Shown one piece after another: positions 16,191-24,338 of a stretch of DNA of 64,000 bases. Location: positions 44,308 to 108,307 of the forward strand of contig QWII01000067.1 of assembly GCA_021405325.1 (NCBI GenBank), written 5' to 3'. Made by a program: the position numbers and the translations under genes. Every line of letters starts with the position of its first letter. Within the stretch, counting starts at the first letter, position 1. The notes beneath the pieces are model-generated. The model did not search any database, had not been told where the DNA came from, and saw nothing but the letters and a program-made list of their open reading frames with translations. The stretch is from Caldilinea sp. CFX5 (lineage in GTDB: Bacteria; Chloroflexota; Anaerolineae; Caldilineales; Caldilineaceae).

Positions 16191-18876
16191 ACTTACTCTC
16201 ATCCATTGCTGCCCGCACCCGTTCCGGCGTAAACGGAATCTGTCGCAGGCGCACGCCGATGGCGTCAAAGACTGCATTAGCAACTGCCGCCGGCGTCGGG
16301 TTTTGGCTGGCCTCGCCGCTGCCGAGGAAGGGCAGATCGGGCCGATTCAAGAGGACTGTTTCGATGACCGGCGCGGCGGTAAAGCGCAGAATCGGGTAGC
16401 TTTCCCAATCGCGGCTGGTGACGCCCGTTTGGTCAAAGCTGACTTCTTCCAGCAGTGTCCAACTCAGCGCCTGGACAAAGCCGCCCTCCAACTGATTGCT
16501 CAGGCCATCAGGGTTGACCACTTGACCGGCATCGGCGGCGATGACGGCGCGTGGCACCGCAATCTGGCCGCTCGCCCGGTCAACTGTCACCTCGACGGCG
16601 ATGGCGGCGTAGCATTGAAGGTTCTTGTATTGGGCAAAGGCAATCCCTTGACCGCGACCGTTATCACCTGGCCCTGACTTGGCTTGCCAACCAATTTTTT
16701 GCGCAGCCGCTTCGATCACCGCTTTGGCCCGTTCATCGGTGAGATGTTGCAGGCGGAAGGCCACCGGATCGATGCCGGCGGCCAGCGCCAGTTCATCCAT
16801 AAACGATTCAATCGCAAAGATGTTGGCATACGCACCCAAACTGCGCATGGACGACGTGCGCAACGGGCTGTTATCAACATGGTGATTGACCACCCGCCGT
16901 TGCGGAAACGCATAAAGCGGGTCGCTGTTGCGAAAACTGCCGGAATGGCGGCCCGGCATCAGCCGGTTGACTGGCGGCGGGAACGGTTCGGCCAGATGCC
17001 AGGCCGCCAGCAGCCCGGATGTGTCCGTGCCGGGGCGCGGGCGACCGCTGTGGGGGTAGCTCCAAATATCCTCGTTCCAGTCGATGATGGCGCCGCTGTC
17101 ATCCAAACTGGCTTGCAGTTGCACCGCCATTGCCGGGCCATAGGGTTCCCAGGCGTGTTCATCGTCACGCATCCATTTGAGGGAAATCGGGCGTCCCGGT
17201 AAGGCGCGAGCAAGTAAAGCCGCATCTAAACCGACATCATCCGCGCCGTTGTGACCATAGCAACCGGCCCCTTCGACATGAATCACGCGAATATTGGTCG
17301 GCTCCATGCGAAGTACCTGGGCCAGCGATGCGCGTAACGGGTAGGGGCCTTGCGTATGGCTCCAAACGGTCAACTTGTTATCTTCCCACTGGGCAACCGC
17401 CGCCGATGGCCCGATCGAGGCGTGCATTTGATAGGGGCGATAGTAGGTGGCGTTAAGGGTGTGGGTGGCAGTAGTTGGCGTGGTGATTGGGGGGATTGGG
17501 TCATTGGTGAGCGCACCATCGATCAACAATTGGGATTGTGCTGGCTGACTGCGCAGATGATCGTAAAGTTTGTCGGGAGTCGGCAATTGTGTTGTGTTCT
17601 CCCAAACGGCGGCGCTTTGCAAGGCTTCTCTGGCGGCGATGGCTTGTTCCTCGCGTTCGGCAATGACGCCCAGGAAGGAGCCGTCCCGCACAATCGCTAG
17701 GACACCGGGCATTTGCTTCACGGCGGTTGCGTCAACGGCGACGAGGCGGGCGGCATAGGCCGGTGGCCGCACGACGCGACCATGAACCATGCCCGGCAGC
17801 ACCAGGTCATGGACAAAACTGGGCAATCCAGTCACTTTGGCTGGCAGGTCGAGACGGGTGGCGGCTTGCCCGACTACGGCGTGAGCCGCGAATGCTTTGG
17901 GCTTGACCAGACCCGTCGCCTGCCGGCCAAAGCGCTGACCGCCAAAGAGCGCCCAGTAGTTGGTCTGGCGACCGGTAGCGGGATCGGTGACAGTTCCATC
18001 TTGCACCACCAAATCTTCCGGCTTGCCGTCCGCCTCCAACTCTTCGTGCGCCAGTTGGAGCAGCACATGGCGCGCTTCGGCGGCAGCCTGACGAATGGCG
18101 TTGCCACTCGTTTCGAGCGACATACTGCCGGCGGTTACGCCTTCGTTGGGCGTCAATGCCGTGTCGGCCATGATGACCCGAATGCGCTCTAGCGTTACAT
18201 CCAATTCTTCGGCCGCAAGTTGCGCAATGGCGGTTTTGAGACCCTGACCGATCTCAACTTTGCCGGTGAAGACGGTGACGGTATCAGTCGGATCAATGCG
18301 AATCCAGGCATCGAGATCGGGCGTCTGTTGCAGCGGCGTGGGGAGGGTTGCCTGGGCTGGTAGCGGTGTTGCGAGTGGCGGCGCTGTTACCACTTCGTAG
18401 ATGGTTTCCCAAACGGGGCGGCCAATGCGCAACTTGATGGCGCGGCGCACCCGGTCGTAGACGCCACAGCGACAGAGATTGCCCTCCAATGCCGTGCGAA
18501 TTTCCTCATCGGTGGGGTAGCGGGTGCGGTTCAACAGCCCTTGCGCGGCGATGATCATGCCGGAGACACAATAGCCACACTGGATCGCCTGCTCGGCAAT
18601 AAAGGCTTCCTGCAAGGGGTGGAGCGCATCGGGCGTTCCCAGCCCCTCAATGGTGGTGATCTGCGTACCCTGCGCTTGTTGCACCGGCAACTTGCAGGAG
18701 GGCACATCGGCCCCGTCGATCAGCACTTTGCAGGCGTAACATTGCTCCAACCCACAGCCAAACTTAGGACCTTTCAGCCCCAAATCGTTGCGCAAAATGT
18801 AGAGCAAAGGCGTTTCGGGATCGACTGTTAGCGGGTAAGTTACCCCGTTGACGGTAAGGGTAATGGCTTCAGACAT
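16189..18876 (-). CDS. Fused [2Fe-2S] and molybdopterin subunits of a xanthine oxidase-family hydroxylase
   Basis: 895 residues from ATG 18876, preceded by GGAGACAAACAACC. Residues 1-160 are a plant-type ferredoxin followed by a second [2Fe-2S] helical domain: CGLEQCYACK, then QCGYC and CRCGV. From about 190 it is the molybdenum-cofactor subunit of the isoquinoline 1-oxidoreductase/aldehyde oxidase type, with TGKVEIGQGLKT and a C-terminal GSGEAS holding the active-site Glu. In most bacteria these are separate genes; here they are one chain. No FAD subunit is nearby, so electrons probably go to an external acceptor. The NCS1 permease gene upstream on the same strand suggests an N-heterocyclic substrate. 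Confidence 0.8.
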   Translation of the reverse strand: MSEAITLTVNGVTYPLTVDPETPLLYILRNDLGLKGPKFGCGLEQCYACKVLIDGADVPSCKLPVQQAQGTQITTIEGLGTPDALHPLQEAFIAEQAIQCGYCVSGMIIAAQGLLNRTRYPTDEEIRTALEGNLCRCGVYDRVRRAIKLRIGRPVWETIYEVVTAPPLATPLPAQATLPTPLQQTPDLDAWIRIDPTDTVTVFTGKVEIGQGLKTAIAQLAAEELDVTLERIRVIMADTALTPNEGVTAGSMSLETSGNAIRQAAAEARHVLLQLAHEELEADGKPEDLVVQDGTVTDPATGRQTNYWALFGGQRFGRQATGLVKPKAFAAHAVVGQAATRLDLPAKVTGLPSFVHDLVLPGMVHGRVVRPPAYAARLVAVDATAVKQMPGVLAIVRDGSFLGVIAEREEQAIAAREALQSAAVWENTTQLPTPDKLYDHLRSQPAQSQLLIDGALTNDPIPPITTPTTATHTLNATYYRPYQMHASIGPSAAVAQWEDNKLTVWSHTQGPYPLRASLAQVLRMEPTNIRVIHVEGAGCYGHNGADDVGLDAALLARALPGRPISLKWMRDDEHAWEPYGPAMAVQLQASLDDSGAIIDWNEDIWSYPHSGRPRPGTDTSGLLAAWHLAEPFPPPVNRLMPGRHSGSFRNSDPLYAFPQRRVVNHHVDNSPLRTSSMRSLGAYANIFAIESFMDELALAAGIDPVAFRLQHLTDERAKAVIEAAAQKIGWQAKSGPGDNGRGQGIAFAQYKNLQCYAAIAVEVTVDRASGQIAVPRAVIAADAGQVVNPDGLSNQLEGGFVQALSWTLLEEVSFDQTGVTSRDWESYPILRFTAAPVIETVLLNRPDLPFLGSGEASQNPTPAAVANAVFDAIGVRLRQIPFTPERVRAAMDESK

Positions 18877-18982
18877 GGTTGTTTGTCTCCGTACAAGCAA
18901 TAACTGGCTGTGTGCTAGATTGTTCTAATCGTAGCAGGGGTTATTGAATTTGCATAATTCTTTTGCTAAAGGGCCAGCACGA

Positions 18983-20203
18983 TCAAGGCTTATCCCTACG
19001 CACCCCTTGAACAACCGCATTCCCCGCTATCACCAGTAAGCTCACCGCTGCCCCCAACACAATTGCTACTGACTGCCCCTGGATTTGACCCACAATGGCC
19101 GTCGCCGCACCAATCAGCCAGGCGAGAAAGGCAACTTTGGTAGACGGTTTCCTGGATAGCCAACGGCTCAACAGCATCACTCCTAGCGCCGGCCCCAAGG
19201 CTGCGCCATTCAATCCCAAAAAGGGCAGCAATCGTTGATCAAAGCGCAACGAGGCCAGCACAAAGGTCATGCTACAGATCAGCGCCGTCGTATAGCGGAG
19301 ATGCAGCCGGGTTACGCTAGACAGCGCCAACGCACCCGAATACAGCCCCGACAGCAAGGGCGCAGTCACAGCCAGCAAGAGAAAAAGATGACCCAGCGTC
19401 GCTGAGCGGGTCATGGTGAGAATATCGGCAATGTTCCAATGACCGGTGGCGTAGTAGAGCAGCGCGCCGACGCTCATGGAGAAGATCAAGGGGAAAAAGA
19501 GGTAGCTACTGATCTTCCACACATCGCCATCACTCGCCATATCCCAGGTGAAATCGGGGTTGCGCAGGGCGAAAAGGGTGGCATAGGCGATGACGGTGCC
19601 AATGGCCCAGAACCAATCCGCTAATGGCGCTGTCGCCGTCGGTTCTGTGGGCAAGGTGAGATCGACGGCGCTGAGAGCAAAGATCGTCAGCCCTAATGCC
19701 GCGCTGGTGGTCAACCACGAAACCGCCGACCAGCGATTGACCCCCAACTCGGCCAGGGTGAAGATCGTCGTCGCCACCAGCAGCGCGCCGACCCACCCCG
19801 GCAAATGAAAGAGTTGCGCCACGCTCGCCCCGGAGACGCCGCCATGAAAGCCGCCCCACCCCATCATCCCGATACCCATGAGCAGATTGAGCAAGCCGGC
19901 GCCCCACGGCGTGCCAAACGTAGCGCCGGCAATCTGGTTGAGCCGCTGTCCTCGCCGGCGTCCCGCCAAGCCTTGCATCGTACATAAGAGAGTGAGCAGA
20001 GCCGCGCCCAGCGGAATCAACCAAAAGAGATCGCGCAGCGGCAGATGGATCGCCAGCCCGCCCCCCACCGAAATCGCCGCCGGGTTGATGCTAATACCCA
20101 GCCAGACGCCGGCGCGCCGCTGCCAGGAGACGGTATGAATCGGTTTGTTGACCATGCAATGTTTAATCGGGTAAATTCTTGGATCAGCGGCAAAGGTTTT
20201 CAT
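18983..20203 (-). CDS. NCS1-type cytosine/purine permease-like transporter
   Basis: 406 residues, about 11-12 hydrophobic segments, with an N-terminal SWQRRAGVWLGISINPA segment and GGFHGGVSGAS in the region where NCS1 carriers bind substrate. NCS1 carriers import nucleobases and related heterocycles with H+ or Na+. The first ATG (20203) touches a large hairpin and has no ribosome site; ATG 20155, giving MVNKPIHT, is a good alternative. It lies 106 bp upstream of the molybdenum hydroxylase gene, consistent with import followed by hydroxylation. Confidence 0.65.
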   Translation of the reverse strand: MKTFAADPRIYPIKHCMVNKPIHTVSWQRRAGVWLGISINPAAISVGGGLAIHLPLRDLFWLIPLGAALLTLLCTMQGLAGRRRGQRLNQIAGATFGTPWGAGLLNLLMGIGMMGWGGFHGGVSGASVAQLFHLPGWVGALLVATTIFTLAELGVNRWSAVSWLTTSAALGLTIFALSAVDLTLPTEPTATAPLADWFWAIGTVIAYATLFALRNPDFTWDMASDGDVWKISSYLFFPLIFSMSVGALLYYATGHWNIADILTMTRSATLGHLFLLLAVTAPLLSGLYSGALALSSVTRLHLRYTTALICSMTFVLASLRFDQRLLPFLGLNGAALGPALGVMLLSRWLSRKPSTKVAFLAWLIGAATAIVGQIQGQSVAIVLGAAVSLLVIAGNAVVQGVRRDKP

Positions 20204-20267
20204 TTACACAGATAGGAAGAAGCACAGATCTTCTAGACAAAGCCGTGCTTCTTCCTATCTGTGTAAA
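20203..20267. repeat. Perfect 23-bp inverted repeat
   Basis: 20203-20225 and 20245-20267 are exact inverted copies with a 19-bp loop. The element lies after the YjbR gene and abuts the first possible start of the permease gene, so it could terminate the former and shape the leader of the latter. Confidence 0.75.
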
Positions 20268-20289
20268 CTTTGGGGCCAACTGATCGGGA

Positions 20290-20664
20290 TTAGGCCGTTT
20301 TTTCTACTGTAGCTTCCATGAGAAGGCGCAACTTTTTCGGCGCAATCTGGCGGTAGGCCGTGTGTACGTGATGGGTTAATTCGTCATCGTCGATCTGGGC
20401 TAGTTCAATGCCAACCCAGCCGCGCACGCCAACATAGGGCGGCTTGAAAAATTTCTCCGGTGACGCCTCAATCATCATCGGCTGCATCCCCGGCGGCACA
20501 GGCAACCAAACGGCAATACGCCCGTCGTTGTGATGGTTGTTGGCAAACATGGCGAAGACCTTTTTGCCGACAAAGAAGGTCGGTTCACCATGCGAAAGTT
20601 TTTCCATCGCTTCCGGCAGCGCCAGACAGATCCCCCGGACACGCACAAGTTGTTCTGCACTCAT
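20290..20664 (-). CDS. MmcQ/YjbR-like protein
   Basis: 124 residues with an AAAGGATTAG leader. The pattern is that of the YjbR fold: early [25 protein letters not shown], a middle [14 protein letters not shown], and a C-terminal helix. The family is double-wing DNA-binding by structure but its cellular role is not established. It is 114 bp downstream of the LysE gene, same strand. Confidence 0.8.
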   Translation of the reverse strand: MSAEQLVRVRGICLALPEAMEKLSHGEPTFFVGKKVFAMFANNHHNDGRIAVWLPVPPGMQPMMIEASPEKFFKPPYVGVRGWVGIELAQIDDDELTHHVHTAYRQIAPKKLRLLMEATVEKTA

Positions 20665-20778
20665 AAAGATTCGCTAATCCTTTGATTTGGGGTGATACGG
20701 CGGACACCACCCAACCCAGTGCCGTTGACGAAGGCAAAGACCCGCTCATAGACAATTGCTGCTGGTGTGCATGGCACT

Positions 20779-21396
20779 TTACGCAAACAAAGTGGAAAGG
20801 GCGAACAAGCCAAACCCGGTAATGATCACCCCGGAGATGCGATTCACCCACTGTAACCCTGTTGTGGTGAAGCGTTCCCGCAAGAGGCTGACCCCGCCAC
20901 TGAGCAATAACCACCAGAGGGCCGACCCCAGAAAGACGCCCAATACCAAAATGGCGGCTGCGCCATAGTTGCCGCCCGTCTGCGCCAGCCCCAAGCCGGC
21001 AAAGACCGCGGCAAAGGAAAGGATCGTAATCGGATTGGTCACCGTCAGGAAAAAGGTGGAGGCATAAGCGCCAAGCAACCCGGTACCTTTGGCGGTGGCG
21101 GCTTGCTCCGCTGGTTTAGACAGAAGCGTCTTGATCCCCAGGTAACAGAGAAAGAGACCGCCGATCAGCCCCAACCACCACTGCTGCGCCACGAGAAAGT
21201 TGGAGATCAAGGTCAAGCCGAAGCCGGCGACACAGCCATAGAGCGCGTCCGCCGTCGCCGCGCCCAGCCCGGAAACGAGACCCGCCGCCCGCCCATCGGT
21301 CAACGTGCGGCGAATACAGAGTACGCCGATCGGCCCTACGGGTGCGGCAATGGAAAAGCCGATGAGGAGGCCGCGGAATAAGAAGGTGAGATCCAT
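20779..21396 (-). CDS. LysE/RhtB-family amino-acid exporter
   Basis: 205 residues with about six membrane helices and the early SIAAPVGPIGVLCIRRTL segment that marks LysE/RhtB carriers. These export amino acids or small metabolites across the inner membrane. Its ATG begins one base after the stop codon of the MazF-like gene, so translation is probably coupled to the toxin gene. Confidence 0.85.
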   Translation of the reverse strand: MDLTFLFRGLLIGFSIAAPVGPIGVLCIRRTLTDGRAAGLVSGLGAATADALYGCVAGFGLTLISNFLVAQQWWLGLIGGLFLCYLGIKTLLSKPAEQAATAKGTGLLGAYASTFFLTVTNPITILSFAAVFAGLGLAQTGGNYGAAAILVLGVFLGSALWWLLLSGGVSLLRERFTTTGLQWVNRISGVIITGFGLFALSTLFA

Positions 21397-21397
21397 A

Positions 21398-21745
21398 TTA
21401 TGTTGCTGCCTGGCTCGTGAGATTATGGAGTAAGATGCGAATTCGGTTTACGATATGATGATTTACCTGGCCAAAGGTTTTGACGATAAGCGATTGATCA
21501 AGGGTGTAGATTTTATCGACACGGACGGTTCCAGGGCGATTAAGGCTTCCTTGAATCAAGTCAGATGTTGTAATTGTGAAACTATAGGGGCTAGGCGTTG
21601 GATTTGAAGTCATCGCTACAACTACCATATCCACTGTTGTTTGATGGTAATCATCGTTTGAAATGACGATTACTGGACGGCGTTTGGTAGATGATAAATC
21701 GGTAAATGGCACAGGAATGAGTACAATTTCGCCTTGTTTAGGCAT
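21398..21745 (-). CDS. MazF/PemK-family mRNA interferase toxin
   Basis: 115 residues from ATG 21745, which overlaps the antitoxin gene by 8 bp; an upstream ATG at 21763 is possible. The N-terminal GEIVLIPVPFTDLSSTKRRP with RPVIV and the central VVVAMTSN match the PemK/MazF fold, a sequence-specific ribosome-independent endoribonuclease. The conserved basic loop residues appear intact, so it should be active. Partner is the gene immediately upstream. Confidence 0.85.
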   Translation of the reverse strand: MPKQGEIVLIPVPFTDLSSTKRRPVIVISNDDYHQTTVDMVVVAMTSNPTPSPYSFTITTSDLIQGSLNRPGTVRVDKIYTLDQSLIVKTFGQVNHHIVNRIRILLHNLTSQAAT

Positions 21746-21965
21746 TGTTCCAATCCTCGTCATCTAACGGATTATCCCAAAAGTTTAGACTGCTTTCCGC
21801 TGCACTCACTAAATCACTGGTATCGCTAGGTGGTTCCTCATGAATGACAAACACAGTCACGCGTTCACCAGGAGCAAACGGAACTTGAAACTCGATACGC
21901 CCTTGTTCGCGTACCTCGACTTCGTATTTTATCGCTGCTTGCCGATACTGGGTTATTGTGGACAT
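21738..21965 (-). CDS. Antitoxin of the MazF-like toxin
   Basis: 75 residues. The C-terminal tail SLNFWDNPLDDEDWNNA is acidic and aromatic, as in antitoxins whose tail occupies the toxin cleft. The first 40 residues look like a beta-rich dimerisation/DNA-binding segment, not a clear MazE or RHH. Identified mainly by position and overlap with the toxin gene. Confidence 0.7.
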   Translation of the reverse strand: MSTITQYRQAAIKYEVEVREQGRIEFQVPFAPGERVTVFVIHEEPPSDTSDLVSAAESSLNFWDNPLDDEDWNNA

Positions 21966-22072
21966 GAATATACCCTTTCTGATTTGTTTTCCTTTGCTTA
22001 TTGTACCATAACGTGCTGCTCATGTACGCAAAGACCTGGCCCTTTAGATCATCCAATAAGTGCTAAGGGAGC

Positions 22073-22193
22073 ATCTCAGTTTGGGGGCAAAGTGCCGGGG
22101 ACGGGCGAAAAGACACTTTGTCTACATGCCTGTTGCTCGCCCGTCCCCGGCACTTTACGCTGGTTGGTGCCAATTTCGCCCCCAAAGTGAGAT
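22073..22193. repeat. Nested inverted repeat in the 403-bp spacer before the ABC exporter
   Basis: Outer arms 22073-22088 and 22178-22193 and inner arms 22089-22107 and 22138-22156 (aaagtgccggggacgggcg) are inverted. The rest of 21966-22368 holds no gene I can support; AAGGAG at 22357 serves the next gene. Confidence 0.75.
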
Positions 22194-22368
22194 ACACCCA
22201 AGTGCTAAAAGCGACTTAGCCATCCTGATCAATTCATGATAGAATACAATCACCCAAGTGGGGGATGTGAATAGACTGCACCACGCTAGAAAGTATCGCA
22301 ACGATAATGGATGACCTTCACCCTTGGTTTTCCCAATGGCGTAGTCCAACGGCCAAAGGAGACTACCC

Positions 22369-24237
22369 ATGACCCACCCTACAATTAGCCGTGAATTTAC
22401 CGTCGCCAACGCCTACCAATACAACTACCGGTCGCCGGTGCGCTGGTTGGCGTCCCATATTTGGCGCTACCCGTTCTTGCTGATCCTCTTTTTGCTGACC
22501 ACCGTTGGCATGGCGGCATCGCAAAGCATGTCGGCGGTGATGGTCGGGCGCGCCTTTGACACGGTGCGCGAGAACGCCGGCGTCTCCGCCTTGACGGTTG
22601 TGGCGCTGCTGGCGTTGAGCGCTTATGTTGGCTATGGTTTGTTTGATATTGTCAACAGCATGGCGATCCGGGTGTTGGCCCAGCGGGTCGAGCGGGACGC
22701 CCGTGATGAACTCTATCTGAGCCTCCTGAGCAAAAGCCAGACCTATCATGGCCGCCAGCGGGTGGGCGACTTGATGGCGCGCGTCACCAACGATGTCCAG
22801 CAACTCAACCAGTCGGTCAGCCCCGGCCTGGGCATGTTGACCGAATCGACCTTCGCCCTGATTATTCCATTGATTACGATTCTTACCCTGGATCGCAACC
22901 TGCTGCTCGTGCCGATTCTCTTCTTGACCGGCTTGACCTTGGCGCTTTGGCAACATAACAAACGGTTACGACCGGTGGCCGGCCAGTTGCGCGAACGCTT
23001 TGGCAAGATGAACGCCGGGCTAGCCGAAACGATCACCGGCATCGAGGTTGTAAAAGGCTTTGCCCAGGAGCCGGCCGAGGAAGAGCGCTTTCGCAGCAGC
23101 GCCGGCGGCTATCGCGACGCCTTTGTGCGTGAAGGCGATGTCAACGCCCGCTACCTGCCGCTGCTGCTCTATGGCCTCACCATCGGTCTGGCCTTTGGTC
23201 ATGCGCTCTTTCTATCCTACCGGGGCGCGATCACCGTCGGCAATGTGATCACCTACATGGCGTTGCTCGGCACCCTGCGTTCGCCCATTCGCTTCCTGCT
23301 GATGACCTCGTCCACGCTTCAGCAGAGTCTGGCCAGCACCCGCCGTGTCCTGGAGACCATTCTCACCGAGACCGAGCTGGATGAAAACAGCAGCGGAGTG
23401 GCAAAAGCCATGCAAGGGGAAATTGTTTTTGATCATGTGAATTTCAGCTATGCCACCGCCGACGGCCAACCCGCGCCCAACCCCAGCAGTAACGGCAGCG
23501 CCAATGGTGTTCATGGCCTCATTGGTCAGCCCGCAAGCGGCGTCCTGCAAGATATTTCGTTCCATGCCAAACCAGGGCAGACCATTGCCATTGTCGGCCA
23601 GACCGGCGCCGGGAAAAGCACGCTAACCAAACTACTCAACCGCACCTTTGACACCACCAGCGGTCACGTTTTCATTGACGGCGTTGATGTGCGCGAGTGG
23701 AGTCTCGACAGCTTGCGCGCCCAGATCGGCGCCATTGAACAGGACATCTTCCTCTTCTCCCGCACGATTGCCGAAAACATCGCCTTTGGCGCGCGTGAAG
23801 CCGTTTCCCAAGAGCAGATCGAAGCCGCTGCTAAAGAAGCGCAAGCCCACGATTTCATCATGAGCTTTCCCAAAGGCTATGAAACGGTCATCGGTGAACG
23901 GGGCGTCATGCTCTCCGGTGGTCAACGCCAGCGCATCGCCATCGCCCGCGCCTTTCTCAGCGACCCGCGCATCCTGGTGCTGGACGACTCGACCAGCGCC
24001 ATTGACAGTAACACTGAAGATCAGATCCAGCGCGCCATGCGCCGCATCCTGCAAGGCCGCACGACGTTGCTGATCACCCACCGCCTCTCGCAGATCCGCA
24101 GCGCCGACCATATCCTTCTCATGAAAAATGGGCGGCTGATCGCCCAGGGAACACATGATGATCTGCTGGAGACGAGTGCGGCTTACCGACAAATCTTTGT
24201 GCCTGATGAAATTCGCCAACAAGCCATGACAAGGTGA
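22369..24237 (+). CDS. ABC exporter half-transporter, degenerate-site subunit
   Basis: 622 residues: six-helix exporter membrane domain (about 30-320) and an ATPase domain. Walker A GQTGAGKST starts near 410 and the signature LSGGQRQR is canonical, but Walker B reads ILVLDDSTS, with Asp540 where the catalytic Glu should be. This is the pattern of the non-catalytic partner in heterodimeric exporters such as TM287/288 or BmrC/D. A low-complexity PAPNPSSNGSANG insert lies between the first ATPase strands. Paired with the next gene, 101 bp downstream. Substrate unknown; lipid or drug export is typical. Confidence 0.85.
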   Translation: MTHPTISREFTVANAYQYNYRSPVRWLASHIWRYPFLLILFLLTTVGMAASQSMSAVMVGRAFDTVRENAGVSALTVVALLALSAYVGYGLFDIVNSMAIRVLAQRVERDARDELYLSLLSKSQTYHGRQRVGDLMARVTNDVQQLNQSVSPGLGMLTESTFALIIPLITILTLDRNLLLVPILFLTGLTLALWQHNKRLRPVAGQLRERFGKMNAGLAETITGIEVVKGFAQEPAEEERFRSSAGGYRDAFVREGDVNARYLPLLLYGLTIGLAFGHALFLSYRGAITVGNVITYMALLGTLRSPIRFLLMTSSTLQQSLASTRRVLETILTETELDENSSGVAKAMQGEIVFDHVNFSYATADGQPAPNPSSNGSANGVHGLIGQPASGVLQDISFHAKPGQTIAIVGQTGAGKSTLTKLLNRTFDTTSGHVFIDGVDVREWSLDSLRAQIGAIEQDIFLFSRTIAENIAFGAREAVSQEQIEAAAKEAQAHDFIMSFPKGYETVIGERGVMLSGGQRQRIAIARAFLSDPRILVLDDSTSAIDSNTEDQIQRAMRRILQGRTTLLITHRLSQIRSADHILLMKNGRLIAQGTHDDLLETSAAYRQIFVPDEIRQQAMTR

Positions 24238-24313
24238 CAGGGTGAAGGGTGGCCGGGTGAGAACTCATCGAATACCTTCACCTTGTCATCCTGTCATCCT
24301 GTCACCTTGTCAT
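24226..24313. repeat. Hairpin between the two ABC subunit genes
   Basis: gacaaggtgacagggtgaagg words at the 3' end of the first gene pair with inverted cctgtcat/ccttgtcat words ending at 24313. It could reduce or balance expression of the second subunit. Confidence 0.65.
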
Positions 24314-24338
24314 GTTCACAACTAGGAGCAAACAACCA

